In this document: piece by piece, positions 16,870-24,940 of the stretch
How the letters are laid out: every line of letters starts with the position of its first letter
Numbering within the stretch: position 1 is the stretch's first letter
Source: Mesorhizobium sp. WSM4904
GTDB lineage: Bacteria; Pseudomonadota; Alphaproteobacteria; Rhizobiales; Rhizobiaceae
NCBI RefSeq assembly: GCF_029674545.1
Contig: NZ_CP121354.1
Location: forward strand, 5,155,001 to 5,219,000
Direction of reading: 5' to 3'
DNA length: 64,000 nt
Notes under the pieces: generated by a model
The model's database searches: none
What the model was told of the DNA's origin: nothing
The model's input: the letters and a program-made list of their open reading frames with translations, nothing else
Program-made: the position numbers and the translations under genes

Positions 16870-17692
16870 CTCTTCCTCTCGAGCAATCGAATTTCCGAAG
16901 TTGGCCGTATTCGTCCTGACTGTGGAGCCGGCGGGCGGAGCCCGCAGGATGCACGCCGCCAACGAACTAGGCCGCCTCGGCCTTTCCTTCGATTTCGTCC
17001 ACGGCGTCGATCAAAACAGCGCCGAGATCGATCGCGCCTACTCACGCCTTCTGAATTGGACCCTTCACAAGCGCTCGCTTACGAGGGGCGAGATTTCCGT
17101 CTATCTCGGGCACCGGAAGATCTGGCAAGAGGTGATGCGCAAAGGGATGGATTTTGCGTTGGTTTTTGAGGACGATTTCAAAATCCGCAATGACGAGCAA
17201 TTCATCCAGGCGATAAACGATGCCATTTCTCACCGAGGCATTTGGAGCATCGTAAAGTTCTTCGATTTCAACCATAAGAAGGTTGTGGAGTCGATTAGAG
17301 TTGGGGCCACGCATCTGGTCGGATACAAGTACCCGGCCTCGGGCGCGGTAGCCTATCTGATCAACAGGCAGGCGGCTCAATCGCTTCTGCGTCGCCGTCA
17401 TTTGTTCAGGCCTATCGATGAGGACTTTTCCCATCCGTGGGAGTTTGCCATCCGCGTGTGGTCGACTTCTCCCAATCTGGTCGACGAGGTAAGCCCCCAG
17501 CTCGGTGGGTCCATTCTGGAAAGTGAACGGAGCGACCTAAGAAGCAAGAGGATTGTGGTTCGGTCCGTATGGGGGAATTTCCTGCAGGCGAGGAAATTCC
17601 TGCGGTCGCTTTGGTATCGCCGAGCGCGTGCGGCCAACGCGCCGGAGACTGTAACAACGCAGGCGGCCGCGGACGACCCGGCCAACCTGTAA
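16862..17692 (+). CDS. GT25-family glycosyltransferase (LPS biosynthesis, Lex-1/LpsA type)
   Basis: A 276-residue GT25 protein. LAVFVLTVEPAGGARRMHA is the N-terminal strand and helix, LTRGEISVYLGHRKIWQEV (about 73-91) corresponds to the family L-x-x-G-E-I-G-x-x-x-S-H motif, and FEDDFKI (about 102-108) is the ExD metal site. PIDEDF follows near 181-186. The enzymes transfer hexoses in lipooligosaccharide outer core. The gene is translationally coupled to the GT32-like gene and ends 11 bases from the convergent Mur-ligase-like gene. Confidence 0.85.
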   Translation: MDSSSSRAIEFPKLAVFVLTVEPAGGARRMHAANELGRLGLSFDFVHGVDQNSAEIDRAYSRLLNWTLHKRSLTRGEISVYLGHRKIWQEVMRKGMDFALVFEDDFKIRNDEQFIQAINDAISHRGIWSIVKFFDFNHKKVVESIRVGATHLVGYKYPASGAVAYLINRQAAQSLLRRRHLFRPIDEDFSHPWEFAIRVWSTSPNLVDEVSPQLGGSILESERSDLRSKRIVVRSVWGNFLQARKFLRSLWYRRARAANAPETVTTQAAADDPANL

Positions 17693-17702
17693 AGACGCCT
17701 GA

Positions 17703-19112
17703 TTATGGCGGGTTCATACCCCGGAACAGCCTGAAAGGCGCGGCGACCAGACGCCTGATCTTTTCCCTGCGCCGACGGCGTTTCTCACGACGCCGAATTC
17801 GGCCATGTTCGTGGAAAGGGTGGGTGTAGAGCCCGCAACTTACACAGCCGATGGTGAAACCACATCGCTTTTCCCAGCATTTGACATCGCTGGTCCAGGC
17901 AAGCGCAACTCTCTCCAGATGCAGGCTGCCCGAACTTTTCAACAGGATGAGGTCGCCTTCGACAGCCGTTTTCTTGAAGTAGGAGTAGACCTCGTGGACG
18001 TCGCGGAATCGGTGGAACCGTCCCGACGCGATGTCCTCTTCCGTAGCGCGAACCTTGTGTGCATTGTCTCCCACCGCGATAACCTCGTCGGCAACCGCCC
18101 GCGCCCGCTGATACGCCTTCGTGTATTTGGAATAAGGATTTCCTGCATAGTCGGAGATCTGCCCGATGACGACTTTGCGGCGTCTGTCGGTGGCGTCGCT
18201 CATAACATCGAAGGCGAGGTCTATCGTCCCAAAGGGCGCCTTGGCTGCATCGACGATGAAGGTGGGGCCGTGAGGCACCTCCATGATCTGGCAGCGATTG
18301 GGAACGCCGCCAAAGCCGGCTATCCGTTCCTTGATCTGTTCGGGCGAAACACCGAGTTCGACGGCCGCCGCAAAAGCAGCCGTGACCGCGAGCCAAAAGT
18401 GCTTCGCCGGAAGGGGAGAAACGACGGTCTCCTCATTGCCCTTCCAGGCGATGCGAACGCGCAACGGACCTGGAAAGGAGAACTCGGCTGACAGGACGCG
18501 GAAGTCGGCCCCCTCGTCCCGGCCATAGGTAACGATGCGCTCGCGCGTGCGGCGACGCATGGCGAGCACGTGTTCGTCATCCGCGTTGAGAAGCGCAAAG
18601 CCTCCGGGTCGGACCGCATTCACCAGCCAGCCCTTTTCGTCGGCCACCGCTTCGAGGCTGCGAAACACACTATAGTGTTCCAGATCGACGATGGTGACGA
18701 TCGCGACATCGGGCTCTATCAAACGAGCGGATCGAGCCACCGATCCCTTTTTCGAAGCGCCGATTTCCAGAACGACGAACTCGCTGTTTCGAGATGCGGA
18801 TGCCACCGCCGGCGCGATGTCAACAGCGGTGTTGTAGATCGCTTGGGTGGTGGTTGGCGCATATGCCTCGAGCACGTGTCCCAGCAGGCTGGCGGTGGTT
18901 GTCTTGCCCGAACTTCCCGTGATGCCGATGAACGTCGCCGGGTGGCCACGTCGATTGGAGCGCGCTCTCGATGCCTCAAGTTTTCGCCGAATGGCGTTTG
19001 GCAACTCGCGCCGGATTGGCCGCGACACGGAGCGCAGCCAACCTTTTCTTGCAAATGGATTCAAGGATATCATGACCGCCCGCCCCCGGGCATAATGGCG
19101 AAACAGAGCCAT
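17703..19112 (-). CDS. Mur-ligase-like ATP-dependent ligase with four-Cys tail
   Basis: A 469-residue protein with the Mur ligase P-loop GITGSSGKTTT (63-73), the substrate region QAIYNTAVDIAPAV, and the central-domain signature IGASKKGSV, NADDEHVLAMR and DAAKAPFGTIDLAFDVM. It is MurF/Mur-like but the C-terminus ends in a cysteine cluster, Cys412, 417, 423 and 426 (CWEKRC, CVSC), followed by a strongly basic tail of Arg/Lys. Such a tail is not part of MurC-F. It probably joins an amino acid or amine to a carboxyl group using ATP; the substrate is unknown. Genomic position against LPS-type glycosyltransferases suggests a surface-glycan or envelope substrate (inference). Confidence 0.7.
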   Translation of the reverse strand: MALFRHYARGRAVMISLNPFARKGWLRSVSRPIRRELPNAIRRKLEASRARSNRRGHPATFIGITGSSGKTTTASLLGHVLEAYAPTTTQAIYNTAVDIAPAVASASRNSEFVVLEIGASKKGSVARSARLIEPDVAIVTIVDLEHYSVFRSLEAVADEKGWLVNAVRPGGFALLNADDEHVLAMRRRTRERIVTYGRDEGADFRVLSAEFSFPGPLRVRIAWKGNEETVVSPLPAKHFWLAVTAAFAAAVELGVSPEQIKERIAGFGGVPNRCQIMEVPHGPTFIVDAAKAPFGTIDLAFDVMSDATDRRRKVVIGQISDYAGNPYSKYTKAYQRARAVADEVIAVGDNAHKVRATEEDIASGRFHRFRDVHEVYSYFKKTAVEGDLILLKSSGSLHLERVALAWTSDVKCWEKRCGFTIGCVSCGLYTHPFHEHGRIRRREKRRRRREKIRRLVAAPFRLFRGMNPP

Positions 19113-19309
19113 ATCTGCAATGAGGGCCGTGCCGGACGCCCGCCAGGTCCGCGTGGCTTGATCGCCAGCCGGGAAGACTGGTCAAATGGACTTCCGCGCA
19201 AGCTGCCGCCTTGCTCGGCGACCCGTGGCAGCAAGCCACGCGTGCGGGTTCGCCGCGGTCGCGCATGCCTTGCCGATCCCGGATCTTGCTGCGACGCAGC
19301 GGTATCCTC

Positions 19310-19642
19310 TCAACGCGGGAGCAGTCGAGAAATCTCGACCCGAGGCGCGAAAAAACAGCGCAAATAGGGCTGGTTGGTTATGACGTAGTTATTCTCGCAG
19401 ATATGGTATTGGCCGTCCGGCGATTCCTGCACCCGGTCTCGCGGGATGTTGAAACCATCGGGCAGATAGACGTAGCCCCCGTCGACCCTGGACTGAACCG
19501 AAGACTGCGGTATGGCGCGGCAGTCATGACCGCCGCAGCACTTGAACTTTGTTACCGGATCAACCTTGTTTTCGTACCAGTCATGGGCATTGGCGCCTGT
19601 GGCGGCGGCAATGCACATGGCCGTGAAGACGAACTTTCGCAT
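19310..19642 (-). CDS. small secreted Cys-rich protein
   Basis: A 110-residue protein with a signal peptide (KFVFTAMCIAAATGANA, cleaved before HDWYE). The mature part has DWYENKVDP..KFKCCGGHDC, YVYLPDGFNIPRDRVQESPD and HICENN..LRCFF, a pattern recognised from many small periplasmic rhizobial proteins of unknown function. Six cysteines in the ORF, five after the signal, suggest disulphides. No operon partner; the SDR gene downstream of its promoter region is on the same strand 106 bases away. Confidence 0.75.
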   Translation of the reverse strand: MRKFVFTAMCIAAATGANAHDWYENKVDPVTKFKCCGGHDCRAIPQSSVQSRVDGGYVYLPDGFNIPRDRVQESPDGQYHICENNYVITNQPYLRCFFAPRVEISRLLPR

Positions 19643-19748
19643 GGCATTCCTCTTATGCGGAGGCGCTGCTCATCGAACGTCATGTATATTGGCGCTCCGC
19701 TGAAAATGCCATTGGTCCGAATGCCCGGCAAGGTCCAAGCAGGCCTGC

Positions 19749-20480
19749 TCAGACCAGCCGCTGCCCGCCGTCGATGTGGATGGTCTCGCCGGTCATGAAC
19801 GCGTTCTGCATCAGATAAAGATAGGCCGGCGCCACGTCGGCCGGCGTCGCGATCCTTCCCGCCGGAATGCGGGCGCCCATCTGGTCGAAATAGCCCGATT
19901 TGGCTTCGCCGACGATCTCGTCCCACATCTCGGTATCCACCCAGCCGGGCGAGACGATGTTGACGCGTGTCGGTGCAAGCTCCAGCGCCAGCGCGCGGGC
20001 GAAATAGCTGAAGGAGCCGGCGATCGCCGAGACGACCGAGCCGCCAGGGACGGGCGGCCGGTCCTTGTTGATGCCGGAGGTGAAGGTCATGGAGCCGCCC
20101 TTCCTCAGTGTGCGCACCGCGTGCTTGGCGAGCATGACCGCGCCGATCAGCTTGCCGTCGACGAACTGGCGCGCGAACGCCATGTCGGCTTCGCCGATCG
20201 GATGATTGGGCGGCGGCGTGCCGGCGGTCGCCACCAGATGATCGAAGGCGCCGACTTCGTCGAACAGGCGGGCGACATCCGCCTCGCTGGCCATGTCGGC
20301 CGCAACGCCCGTCACGCGCCCAGCCCCGGCGAGCCTCTTTTCCGCGGCCTTCAGCTTCTCCGCCGAGCGGCCGACGATCACCACCTCCGCGCCGTTTTCC
20401 AGCGCGGCCGCCGCAACGCCGAAGCCGATGCCGGAGCTGCCTCCAACGACAATGATTTTCTTTCCCGTGAGCTTGGTCAT
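19749..20480 (-). CDS. SDR-family protein lacking the Tyr-Lys catalytic pair
   Basis: A 243-residue SDR fold: VVGGSSGIGFG near the N-terminus, then TAGTPPP in the NNAG position and a final SPGWVDTEMW and GGQRLV. At the place of the active-site Y-x-x-x-K the sequence is GGSVVSAIAGSFSYFARALA, with Val/Ser and Ala instead of Tyr and Lys. The protein may bind NAD(P) without classical chemistry, as in some SDR subfamilies with an alternative site. The ATG at 20480 is chosen for its GGAGG site. It lies 35 bases from the VOC gene upstream on the same strand. Confidence 0.8.
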   Translation of the reverse strand: MTKLTGKKIIVVGGSSGIGFGVAAAALENGAEVVIVGRSAEKLKAAEKRLAGAGRVTGVAADMASEADVARLFDEVGAFDHLVATAGTPPPNHPIGEADMAFARQFVDGKLIGAVMLAKHAVRTLRKGGSMTFTSGINKDRPPVPGGSVVSAIAGSFSYFARALALELAPTRVNIVSPGWVDTEMWDEIVGEAKSGYFDQMGARIPAGRIATPADVAPAYLYLMQNAFMTGETIHIDGGQRLV

Positions 20481-20514
20481 GGGTTCCTCCATCTTCCAGC
20501 GGTGATTTGTCGAG

Positions 20515-20994
20515 TTAGGCGCGGCCGGCATGGGCGGCTTCGATATCGGCGAGGATGATCTTGCTCATCTTGTACATCGCTTGCCGCGCCCGGTCGGCCT
20601 TGTCGCGATCCGGGTCGTTCATCAGGCGCAGCGCCGGTTCCGGGATGACCTGCCAGTAGACGCCGAACTTGTCCCGCAGCCAGCCGCAGGGCTTTTCCGA
20701 CCCGCCGCCCGCCGTCAGCGCGTTCCAGTAATAGTCGGTCTCGGCCTGGTCCCTGGTCTCGACGTAGAGCGAGATCCTTTCGTTGAAGGGCGGCACCCCG
20801 CCGGCATTGAGCGCCGTGAAGCGCTGGCCTTCGAGCTCGAAGTCGAAGATCGCGTGCGGCGTGTCGGTGCCGGCGACATTGTCGGTGAGGGTGATCGTCT
20901 CCAGCGCCCGACCGTTCTTGAACACCGAGAGATAGAAGTCGCGCGCCTGTTCGGCGTCGAGATTGAACCAGAGGAAAGGATGAACGGTAGCCAT
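20515..20994 (-). CDS. VOC-family (PhnB-like) protein
   Basis: A 159-residue PhnB/COG3865-type vicinal-oxygen-chelate protein: VHPFLWFNLDAEQARDFY, FDFELEGQRFTALNAGG, and CGWLRDKFGVYWQVIPE are the family markers. Activity is generally unassigned in this group. It begins an SDR-VOC minus-strand pair divergent from a LysR regulator at 21130, which is the natural candidate to control it. Confidence 0.85.
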   Translation of the reverse strand: MATVHPFLWFNLDAEQARDFYLSVFKNGRALETITLTDNVAGTDTPHAIFDFELEGQRFTALNAGGVPPFNERISLYVETRDQAETDYYWNALTAGGGSEKPCGWLRDKFGVYWQVIPEPALRLMNDPDRDKADRARQAMYKMSKIILADIEAAHAGRA

Positions 20995-21129
20995 TTTGTC
21001 CTCGCAGCGTTTGCTCTGAAGTGAGCGCTAATCACAGATGCTGTGAGGATTTTTGACTGGAAAACTCTCGACAGACAAATCAAAGTTTGGCAAGTATTTG
21101 TTACCAATTCTCACAAATAGATTTGCACC

Positions 21130-22017
21130 ATGGCCCGCAGACTGCCGCCGCTCAACGCATTGCCCGCCTTCGAGGCCGCCGCTCGCCACCTGAATTTCTC
21201 CAGGGCGGCGGACGAGCTCAACCTCACGCACGGCGCCATCAGCCGGGCGGTGAAGCATCTGGAGGACCAGCTCGGCGTGCAGCTCTTCGAGCGCGCGACG
21301 CGCTCGGTGCGGCTGACCGCCGTCGGCGAGCCCTATGCGCGTGCGGTGCGCGAGGCGCTCGACCAGCTATCGGTCGCCACCGAGACGGCGACCTCGCGCC
21401 TTTCGAACTCGACCCTGAACGTCAGCACGTCCGACGGCTTTGCGGGGAAATGGCTGGTGCCCAGGCTTTACCGTTTCCACCGCGCGCACGGAGATATCGA
21501 CGTGCGGGTTTCGACCACGGGCAGGCTCACCAATTTCCGCGGCGACGGCATCGATGTCGCCATCCGCTACGGCGCCGGGAACTATCATGGGTTGACGTCG
21601 GAATTCCTCACCGGCGAGGAGGTGTTCCCGGTCTGCAGCCCGAAGCTCTTGCAGGGGCCGCATCCCTTGAGGACTCCGCAAGACCTCAAGCACCACACGC
21701 TGATCCGCGACGGCTACCGGATCGACTGGGCGGCGTGGCTGGCCAGCGCAGGCGTCGAGGGCGTCGACCCGAACAGCGGGCTCACCTTCGATTCAGCTAC
21801 CTTCGCGGTGGAATCCGCCGTGCAGGGCGAAGGCGTGGTGCTCGGCCGCACCATGCTCGTTTCGGCCGACCTCGCCACCGGCAGGCTGGTCCGCCCCTTC
21901 GATCACGCGCTGAAGGCCGTTTCCAGCTTCTACCTTGTCTACCCGCCGGAAGCGATCCGCCAGCGCAAGGTCAAGGCCTTTCGGGATTGGCTGTTTTCCG
22001 AGATCGGGCCGCTTTGA
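21130..22017 (+). CDS. LysR-type transcriptional regulator (GcvA-like)
   Basis: A 295-residue LTTR. HTH at residues ~18-60 (FSRAADELNLTHGAISRAVK), and the effector domain has LNVSTSDGFAGKWLVPRLYRF and GDGIDVAIRYG, as in the GcvA/AmpR group. It is divergent from the VOC-SDR pair across a 135-base AT-rich intergenic region, a normal arrangement for a regulator and its targets. The effector is unknown. Confidence 0.9.
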   Translation: MARRLPPLNALPAFEAAARHLNFSRAADELNLTHGAISRAVKHLEDQLGVQLFERATRSVRLTAVGEPYARAVREALDQLSVATETATSRLSNSTLNVSTSDGFAGKWLVPRLYRFHRAHGDIDVRVSTTGRLTNFRGDGIDVAIRYGAGNYHGLTSEFLTGEEVFPVCSPKLLQGPHPLRTPQDLKHHTLIRDGYRIDWAAWLASAGVEGVDPNSGLTFDSATFAVESAVQGEGVVLGRTMLVSADLATGRLVRPFDHALKAVSSFYLVYPPEAIRQRKVKAFRDWLFSEIGPL

Positions 22018-22083
22018 AGCAGGAAGTTCGTCGACACCTTCCTCGGCTTGCGCAGGTATGCCGATTGGGCGATGCTGCGCATT

Positions 22084-22320
22084 ATGGTCGGCATGGTCGG
22101 CGAGTACCTGAACCACAAATTGGAATGCCCGTTCTGCGGGGTCATCCGTTTGCAGATTCCAGCCGATGCCCAGCCTACAACTCCAATCCGTTGCGCCGAG
22201 TGCGGCAAATATCTGGGCACATGGGACGAGCTTCAGACCGATTTCGAGAGCCAGGGCGGCACGGATGGAGTGTTCCGTTTGGATAAGGGACGTATCCGGA
22301 AGCTCAATTCCAGTCGATGA
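22084..22320 (+). CDS. small Zn-ribbon protein
   Basis: A 78-residue protein with two CxxC knuckles, CPFCG and CAECGKYLGTW, 22-25 residues apart. It is a classic zinc ribbon and likely cytoplasmic. ATG at 22084 or 22093 are equally possible starts. This gene opens the second cluster of small genes (22084-23454); its role is unknown. Confidence 0.6.
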   Translation: MVGMVGEYLNHKLECPFCGVIRLQIPADAQPTTPIRCAECGKYLGTWDELQTDFESQGGTDGVFRLDKGRIRKLNSSR

Positions 22321-22364
22321 GGCCTCCGTCGGGCGAGGTTGTTGTCCAGGCCGGTGGATTTGTC

Positions 22365-22389
22365 GGAACAAATCCCCTGGTTGAACGTT
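22365..22389 (+). promoter_or_regulatory. EcfG (RpoE2)-type general stress promoter
   Basis: GGAAC at 22365-22369 and CGTT at 22386-22389 are separated by exactly 16 bases, the consensus for the alphaproteobacterial general-stress sigma factor EcfG. The transcription start would fall near 22396, 15 bases before the ATG at 22411. This also decides the start of the downstream gene. Confidence 0.7.
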
Positions 22390-22410
22390 GCGCGCCAACA
22401 GGGGACTCCC

Positions 22411-22578
22411 ATGGCGCTCAAATCTGAAAACCAGTTACAGGAAACCATTGTTCAACGGCTTGTCCGGGAGATCGGCATTACCGAGGCGCAGGCTTTGGAG
22501 CTCATTTCTTTCCTGGGGTTGAACTGGGGTTCGCTCGTTCGCGAAGCGAAGGCGCTCTCGAGCAAGTCGCCGTCCTAA
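22411..22578 (+). CDS. small helical protein, probable general-stress gene (55 aa)
   Basis: A 55-residue protein with a UBA/DUF3606-like two-helix pattern (IVQRLVREIGITEAQALELI, then LGLNWGSLVREAK). A similar helical unit forms the C-terminus of the DUF2934 protein at 28597. ATG at 22411 is fixed by an EcfG promoter and AGGGGAC. Its stop codon TAA is formed by the first bases of a dual-hairpin repeat. Function unknown. Confidence 0.7.
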   Translation: MALKSENQLQETIVQRLVREIGITEAQALELISFLGLNWGSLVREAKALSSKSPS

Positions 22579-22683
22579 AGCGCGTCGCGATCTTTCAGAT
22601 TCGCTCCGTGCGCTTTAGGTTTTTGATTTTACGCATGTCTTTGTCCCGAAACCGGTTCCCACTTTCGGGAGACATGCTTTAGG
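22575..22683 (+). repeat. dual-hairpin intergenic element, copy 3 (full length)
   Basis: Starts CTAAAGCGCGTCGCGATCTT, which supplies the stop codon of the upstream gene. Hairpin 1 closes with GTGCGCTTTAGG followed by TTTTTGATTTT, a convincing intrinsic-terminator layout. Hairpin 2 is GCATGTCTTTGTCCCGAAA paired with TTTCGGGAGACATGC. Nearly identical to copy 2 at 6934. Confidence 0.9.
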
Positions 22684-22838
22684 TGGAGCTTCTCGGTCCA
22701 ACTTCGCTATCGATCTCGACCTACCGCGCCCCGATCTTGACGGCCCAAGACCACAAACCCATATCGCAGACGGGCGCGGACCGCTGTCGGTCCCGGCCTA
22801 TCCCAAACTCAAATTGTTCGTTCGACTTGGAGGATCCT

Positions 22839-23141
22839 ATGAACGATCGGATGTTTGACAGCCCGGTTTTCGTGAAGAACGGGAACAACCTCATCCAGGA
22901 AATCGCATGCCTCGAGGACGCCCTGGAATTTCTCTACGAATGGCCCAGGAACAGACGCGGCACCATCTATGAGACCACCCTGCGTGCCTGCCAGCGAGCA
23001 TTCGACAGCAGCTTTCCGCTGACGGCCGCCAGAGATGCGTTTTGCGGTTTCGCAAAGTCGGTCAAAATCCACGAGGACGTGAGCGTCACCTTGCCTTGGA
23101 TGGCCGGCAGGGGCAATCGCGGCGGCGGAGTGGTCGCGTAG
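22839..23141 (+). CDS. DUF982 protein, first of a tandem pair
   Basis: A 100-residue DUF982 member: VFVKNGNNLIQEIACLEDALEFLYEWP followed by TLRACQRAFDSSFPLTAARDAFCGFAKSVKI. The family is restricted mainly to rhizobia and relatives and is of unknown function. ATG at 22839 has a GGAGGAT site. The next gene, 28 bases on, is a diverged paralogue. Confidence 0.8.
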   Translation: MNDRMFDSPVFVKNGNNLIQEIACLEDALEFLYEWPRNRRGTIYETTLRACQRAFDSSFPLTAARDAFCGFAKSVKIHEDVSVTLPWMAGRGNRGGGVVA

Positions 23142-23169
23142 AATCGTCGCGGAACGAGGCGGTTTCGCA

Positions 23170-23454
23170 ATGCTCGCCGAACCATTCGAAAAGCCCATCC
23201 GCATCTGGGTCGGACTGGGATTCCCGCGTCAATTGAACACCGTCGCGGACGCCTATCAATTTGTCATCGACTGGTGTGGCAACAGCCCCGAGCAGAAGGC
23301 GGCGATCCGCGCTTGCAAGGCCGCGCTGGCCGGAGACATCGATGCAGAAACGGCCAGAGGTGTCTTCGCTGCCTTTGCCCGCAGGAAGGACATCCTTATC
23401 GAGGATGGAGCAATTCCTCCCGCGACAGGAAAAGTCCAGTCGAAGCATCCTTGA
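23170..23454 (+). CDS. DUF982 protein, second of a tandem pair
   Basis: A 94-residue DUF982 paralogue: IRIWVGLGFPRQLNTVADAY, then VIDWCGNSPEQKAAIRACKAAL and ARGVFAAFARRKDILIE. Shares the helix-loop layout with the preceding protein at low identity, so the duplication is old. A perfect nine-pair hairpin follows eight bases after the stop (23462-23484). Confidence 0.8.
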   Translation: MLAEPFEKPIRIWVGLGFPRQLNTVADAYQFVIDWCGNSPEQKAAIRACKAALAGDIDAETARGVFAAFARRKDILIEDGAIPPATGKVQSKHP

Positions 23455-23794
23455 TGTGACTGAGGCGGCGACCGGCGCCGCCTCGTCCAGCTGGCGGGTT
23501 GGCCGACTGGCTCTGCAGGTCCTGGGTCACGAACGGGCAACCGACGGCATGGGCGGGGGGCGTTGGGGAGCCGTCGGTCACCAGGGACAGGGGGCCATGG
23601 AATCAGAAAATGCATAGGCCCTTATATAAGCATGACATCAATTTGCGTTCTTGGGAACTGCTTCCAGCTTAAAATTCAACCGCATATGGCCAAGAGTGCA
23701 CGTTCGCGATGATCTTCGCGCGAGCCGACAGGAACCAGATCGGCCGTCCCGCGTCATAGAGACAGGTACTTGGCGCGGTCCCGGAGTGACGTCG
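23455..23794. other. intergenic with a hairpin
   Basis: GAGGCGGCG-ACCGG-CGCCGCCTC (23462-23484) follows the DUF982 pair; there is no T-run after it, so if it ends transcription it does so weakly. No gene is supported in the rest; a frame upstream of the L,D-transpeptidase start lacks a ribosome-binding site. Confidence 0.45.
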
Positions 23795-24793
23795 ATGGTC
23801 AGGCTCCTTCCAGTCGTCGCGGTAGCGCTTGCCCTTGCATGCGGCGCGGCGCTGGCGGCCAGGCTGGACCTCGAGGCGGTCAATCAAGCGCAATTCAGCG
23901 ACAGCGAGCCGAAAGACGTCGACCCCATGCTGGTCAAGGCGCAGGTCCTTCTCGATCGCGCCCGCTTCTCGCCCGGCCTGATCGACGGCCGGCTTTCCGA
24001 CAATTTCGCCAAGGCCGTCGCGGCGTTCCAGGCGGCGAACGGACTGCCTTCCGACGGCAAGCTGACGCGAGAAACCTGGGACCAGCTTGCGGCGACCTCC
24101 GCCGAGCCCGTGCTGGTGACCTATGAGGTCACGGCCAAGGATGTGCGCGGGCCTTTCACCAGGCGCATCCCCGCCCGCATGGAGAGGATGGCGCATCTCA
24201 GGCGGCTCGGCTACCGCAACGCGCGCGAGAGGCTGGCGGAGCGTTTCCACGTCAGCGAACAGGTGCTGCGGACACTCAATCCCAAAACCGACTTCAGGAA
24301 GGCCGACACGAGCCTGGTGGTGCCCGATGTCGGCCGCGCCCCTCCCCCTGCGGCCATCGCGAGCGTCGAGGTCGACAAGGCGTCCCGCCAGGTGCGCGCG
24401 CTCGATCCGTCCGGCAAACCGATTGCGGTCTACCCCGCCTCGATCGGCAGCGAGGAGAAGCCGGCGCCGAGCGGCGCCGCGGAAGTCAAGCGCGTGGTGC
24501 ACAATCCGACCTATCGCTACGATCCGAAATTCGCCTTCAAGGGCGTCAGGAGCAAGCGGCCCTTCACCCTCGCCAAGGGGCCGAACAATCCGGTCGGATC
24601 GGTCTGGATCGACCTCTCCATCGAAAGCTACGGCATCCACGGCTCGCCCGATCCCGGCAAGATCGGCACGACCTACTCGCATGGCTGCATCCGGCTGACC
24701 AACTGGGACGCCGAGGACCTCGCCGCCATGGTGAAGCCGGGCACGAAGGTCGAGTTCAAGGACGAGACGGCGCAGGACGGGCAAGCGCAGTGA
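23795..24793 (+). CDS. L,D-transpeptidase (YkuD family) with peptidoglycan-binding domain
   Basis: A 332-residue protein from the ATG at 23795. Signal peptide VRLLPVVAVALALACGAALA, a PG_binding_1-like helical repeat around residues 45-100 (VLLDRARFSPGLIDGRL...FQAANGLPSDGKLT), and a YkuD catalytic domain near the end with the S-H-G-C-I-R-L motif (His296, Cys298). The enzyme forms 3-3 crosslinks or anchors proteins to peptidoglycan in the periplasm. The upstream extension of the frame to 23651 has no ribosome-binding site and is not included. Confidence 0.9.
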   Translation: MVRLLPVVAVALALACGAALAARLDLEAVNQAQFSDSEPKDVDPMLVKAQVLLDRARFSPGLIDGRLSDNFAKAVAAFQAANGLPSDGKLTRETWDQLAATSAEPVLVTYEVTAKDVRGPFTRRIPARMERMAHLRRLGYRNARERLAERFHVSEQVLRTLNPKTDFRKADTSLVVPDVGRAPPPAAIASVEVDKASRQVRALDPSGKPIAVYPASIGSEEKPAPSGAAEVKRVVHNPTYRYDPKFAFKGVRSKRPFTLAKGPNNPVGSVWIDLSIESYGIHGSPDPGKIGTTYSHGCIRLTNWDAEDLAAMVKPGTKVEFKDETAQDGQAQ

Positions 24794-24940
24794 CCGCGGA
24801 CAATTTGCCGACCCGCCCAGGCGGACCGCTGCATAAGCCAAATTTATCACAATCCCTAGTTTTTCAGAACGTTACACGGCCTTCAGCCGCCTGTAGCTTC
24901 GGCGGCGCGCTTTTGAAAACGGTCCGGAATTGGTGGTTCG

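Noticed and set aside
23669-24850. 393-codon open frame on the minus strand
   Set aside because: Antisense to the L,D-transpeptidase, whose HGCIR motif and signal peptide are clear; the frame is open because of high GC.
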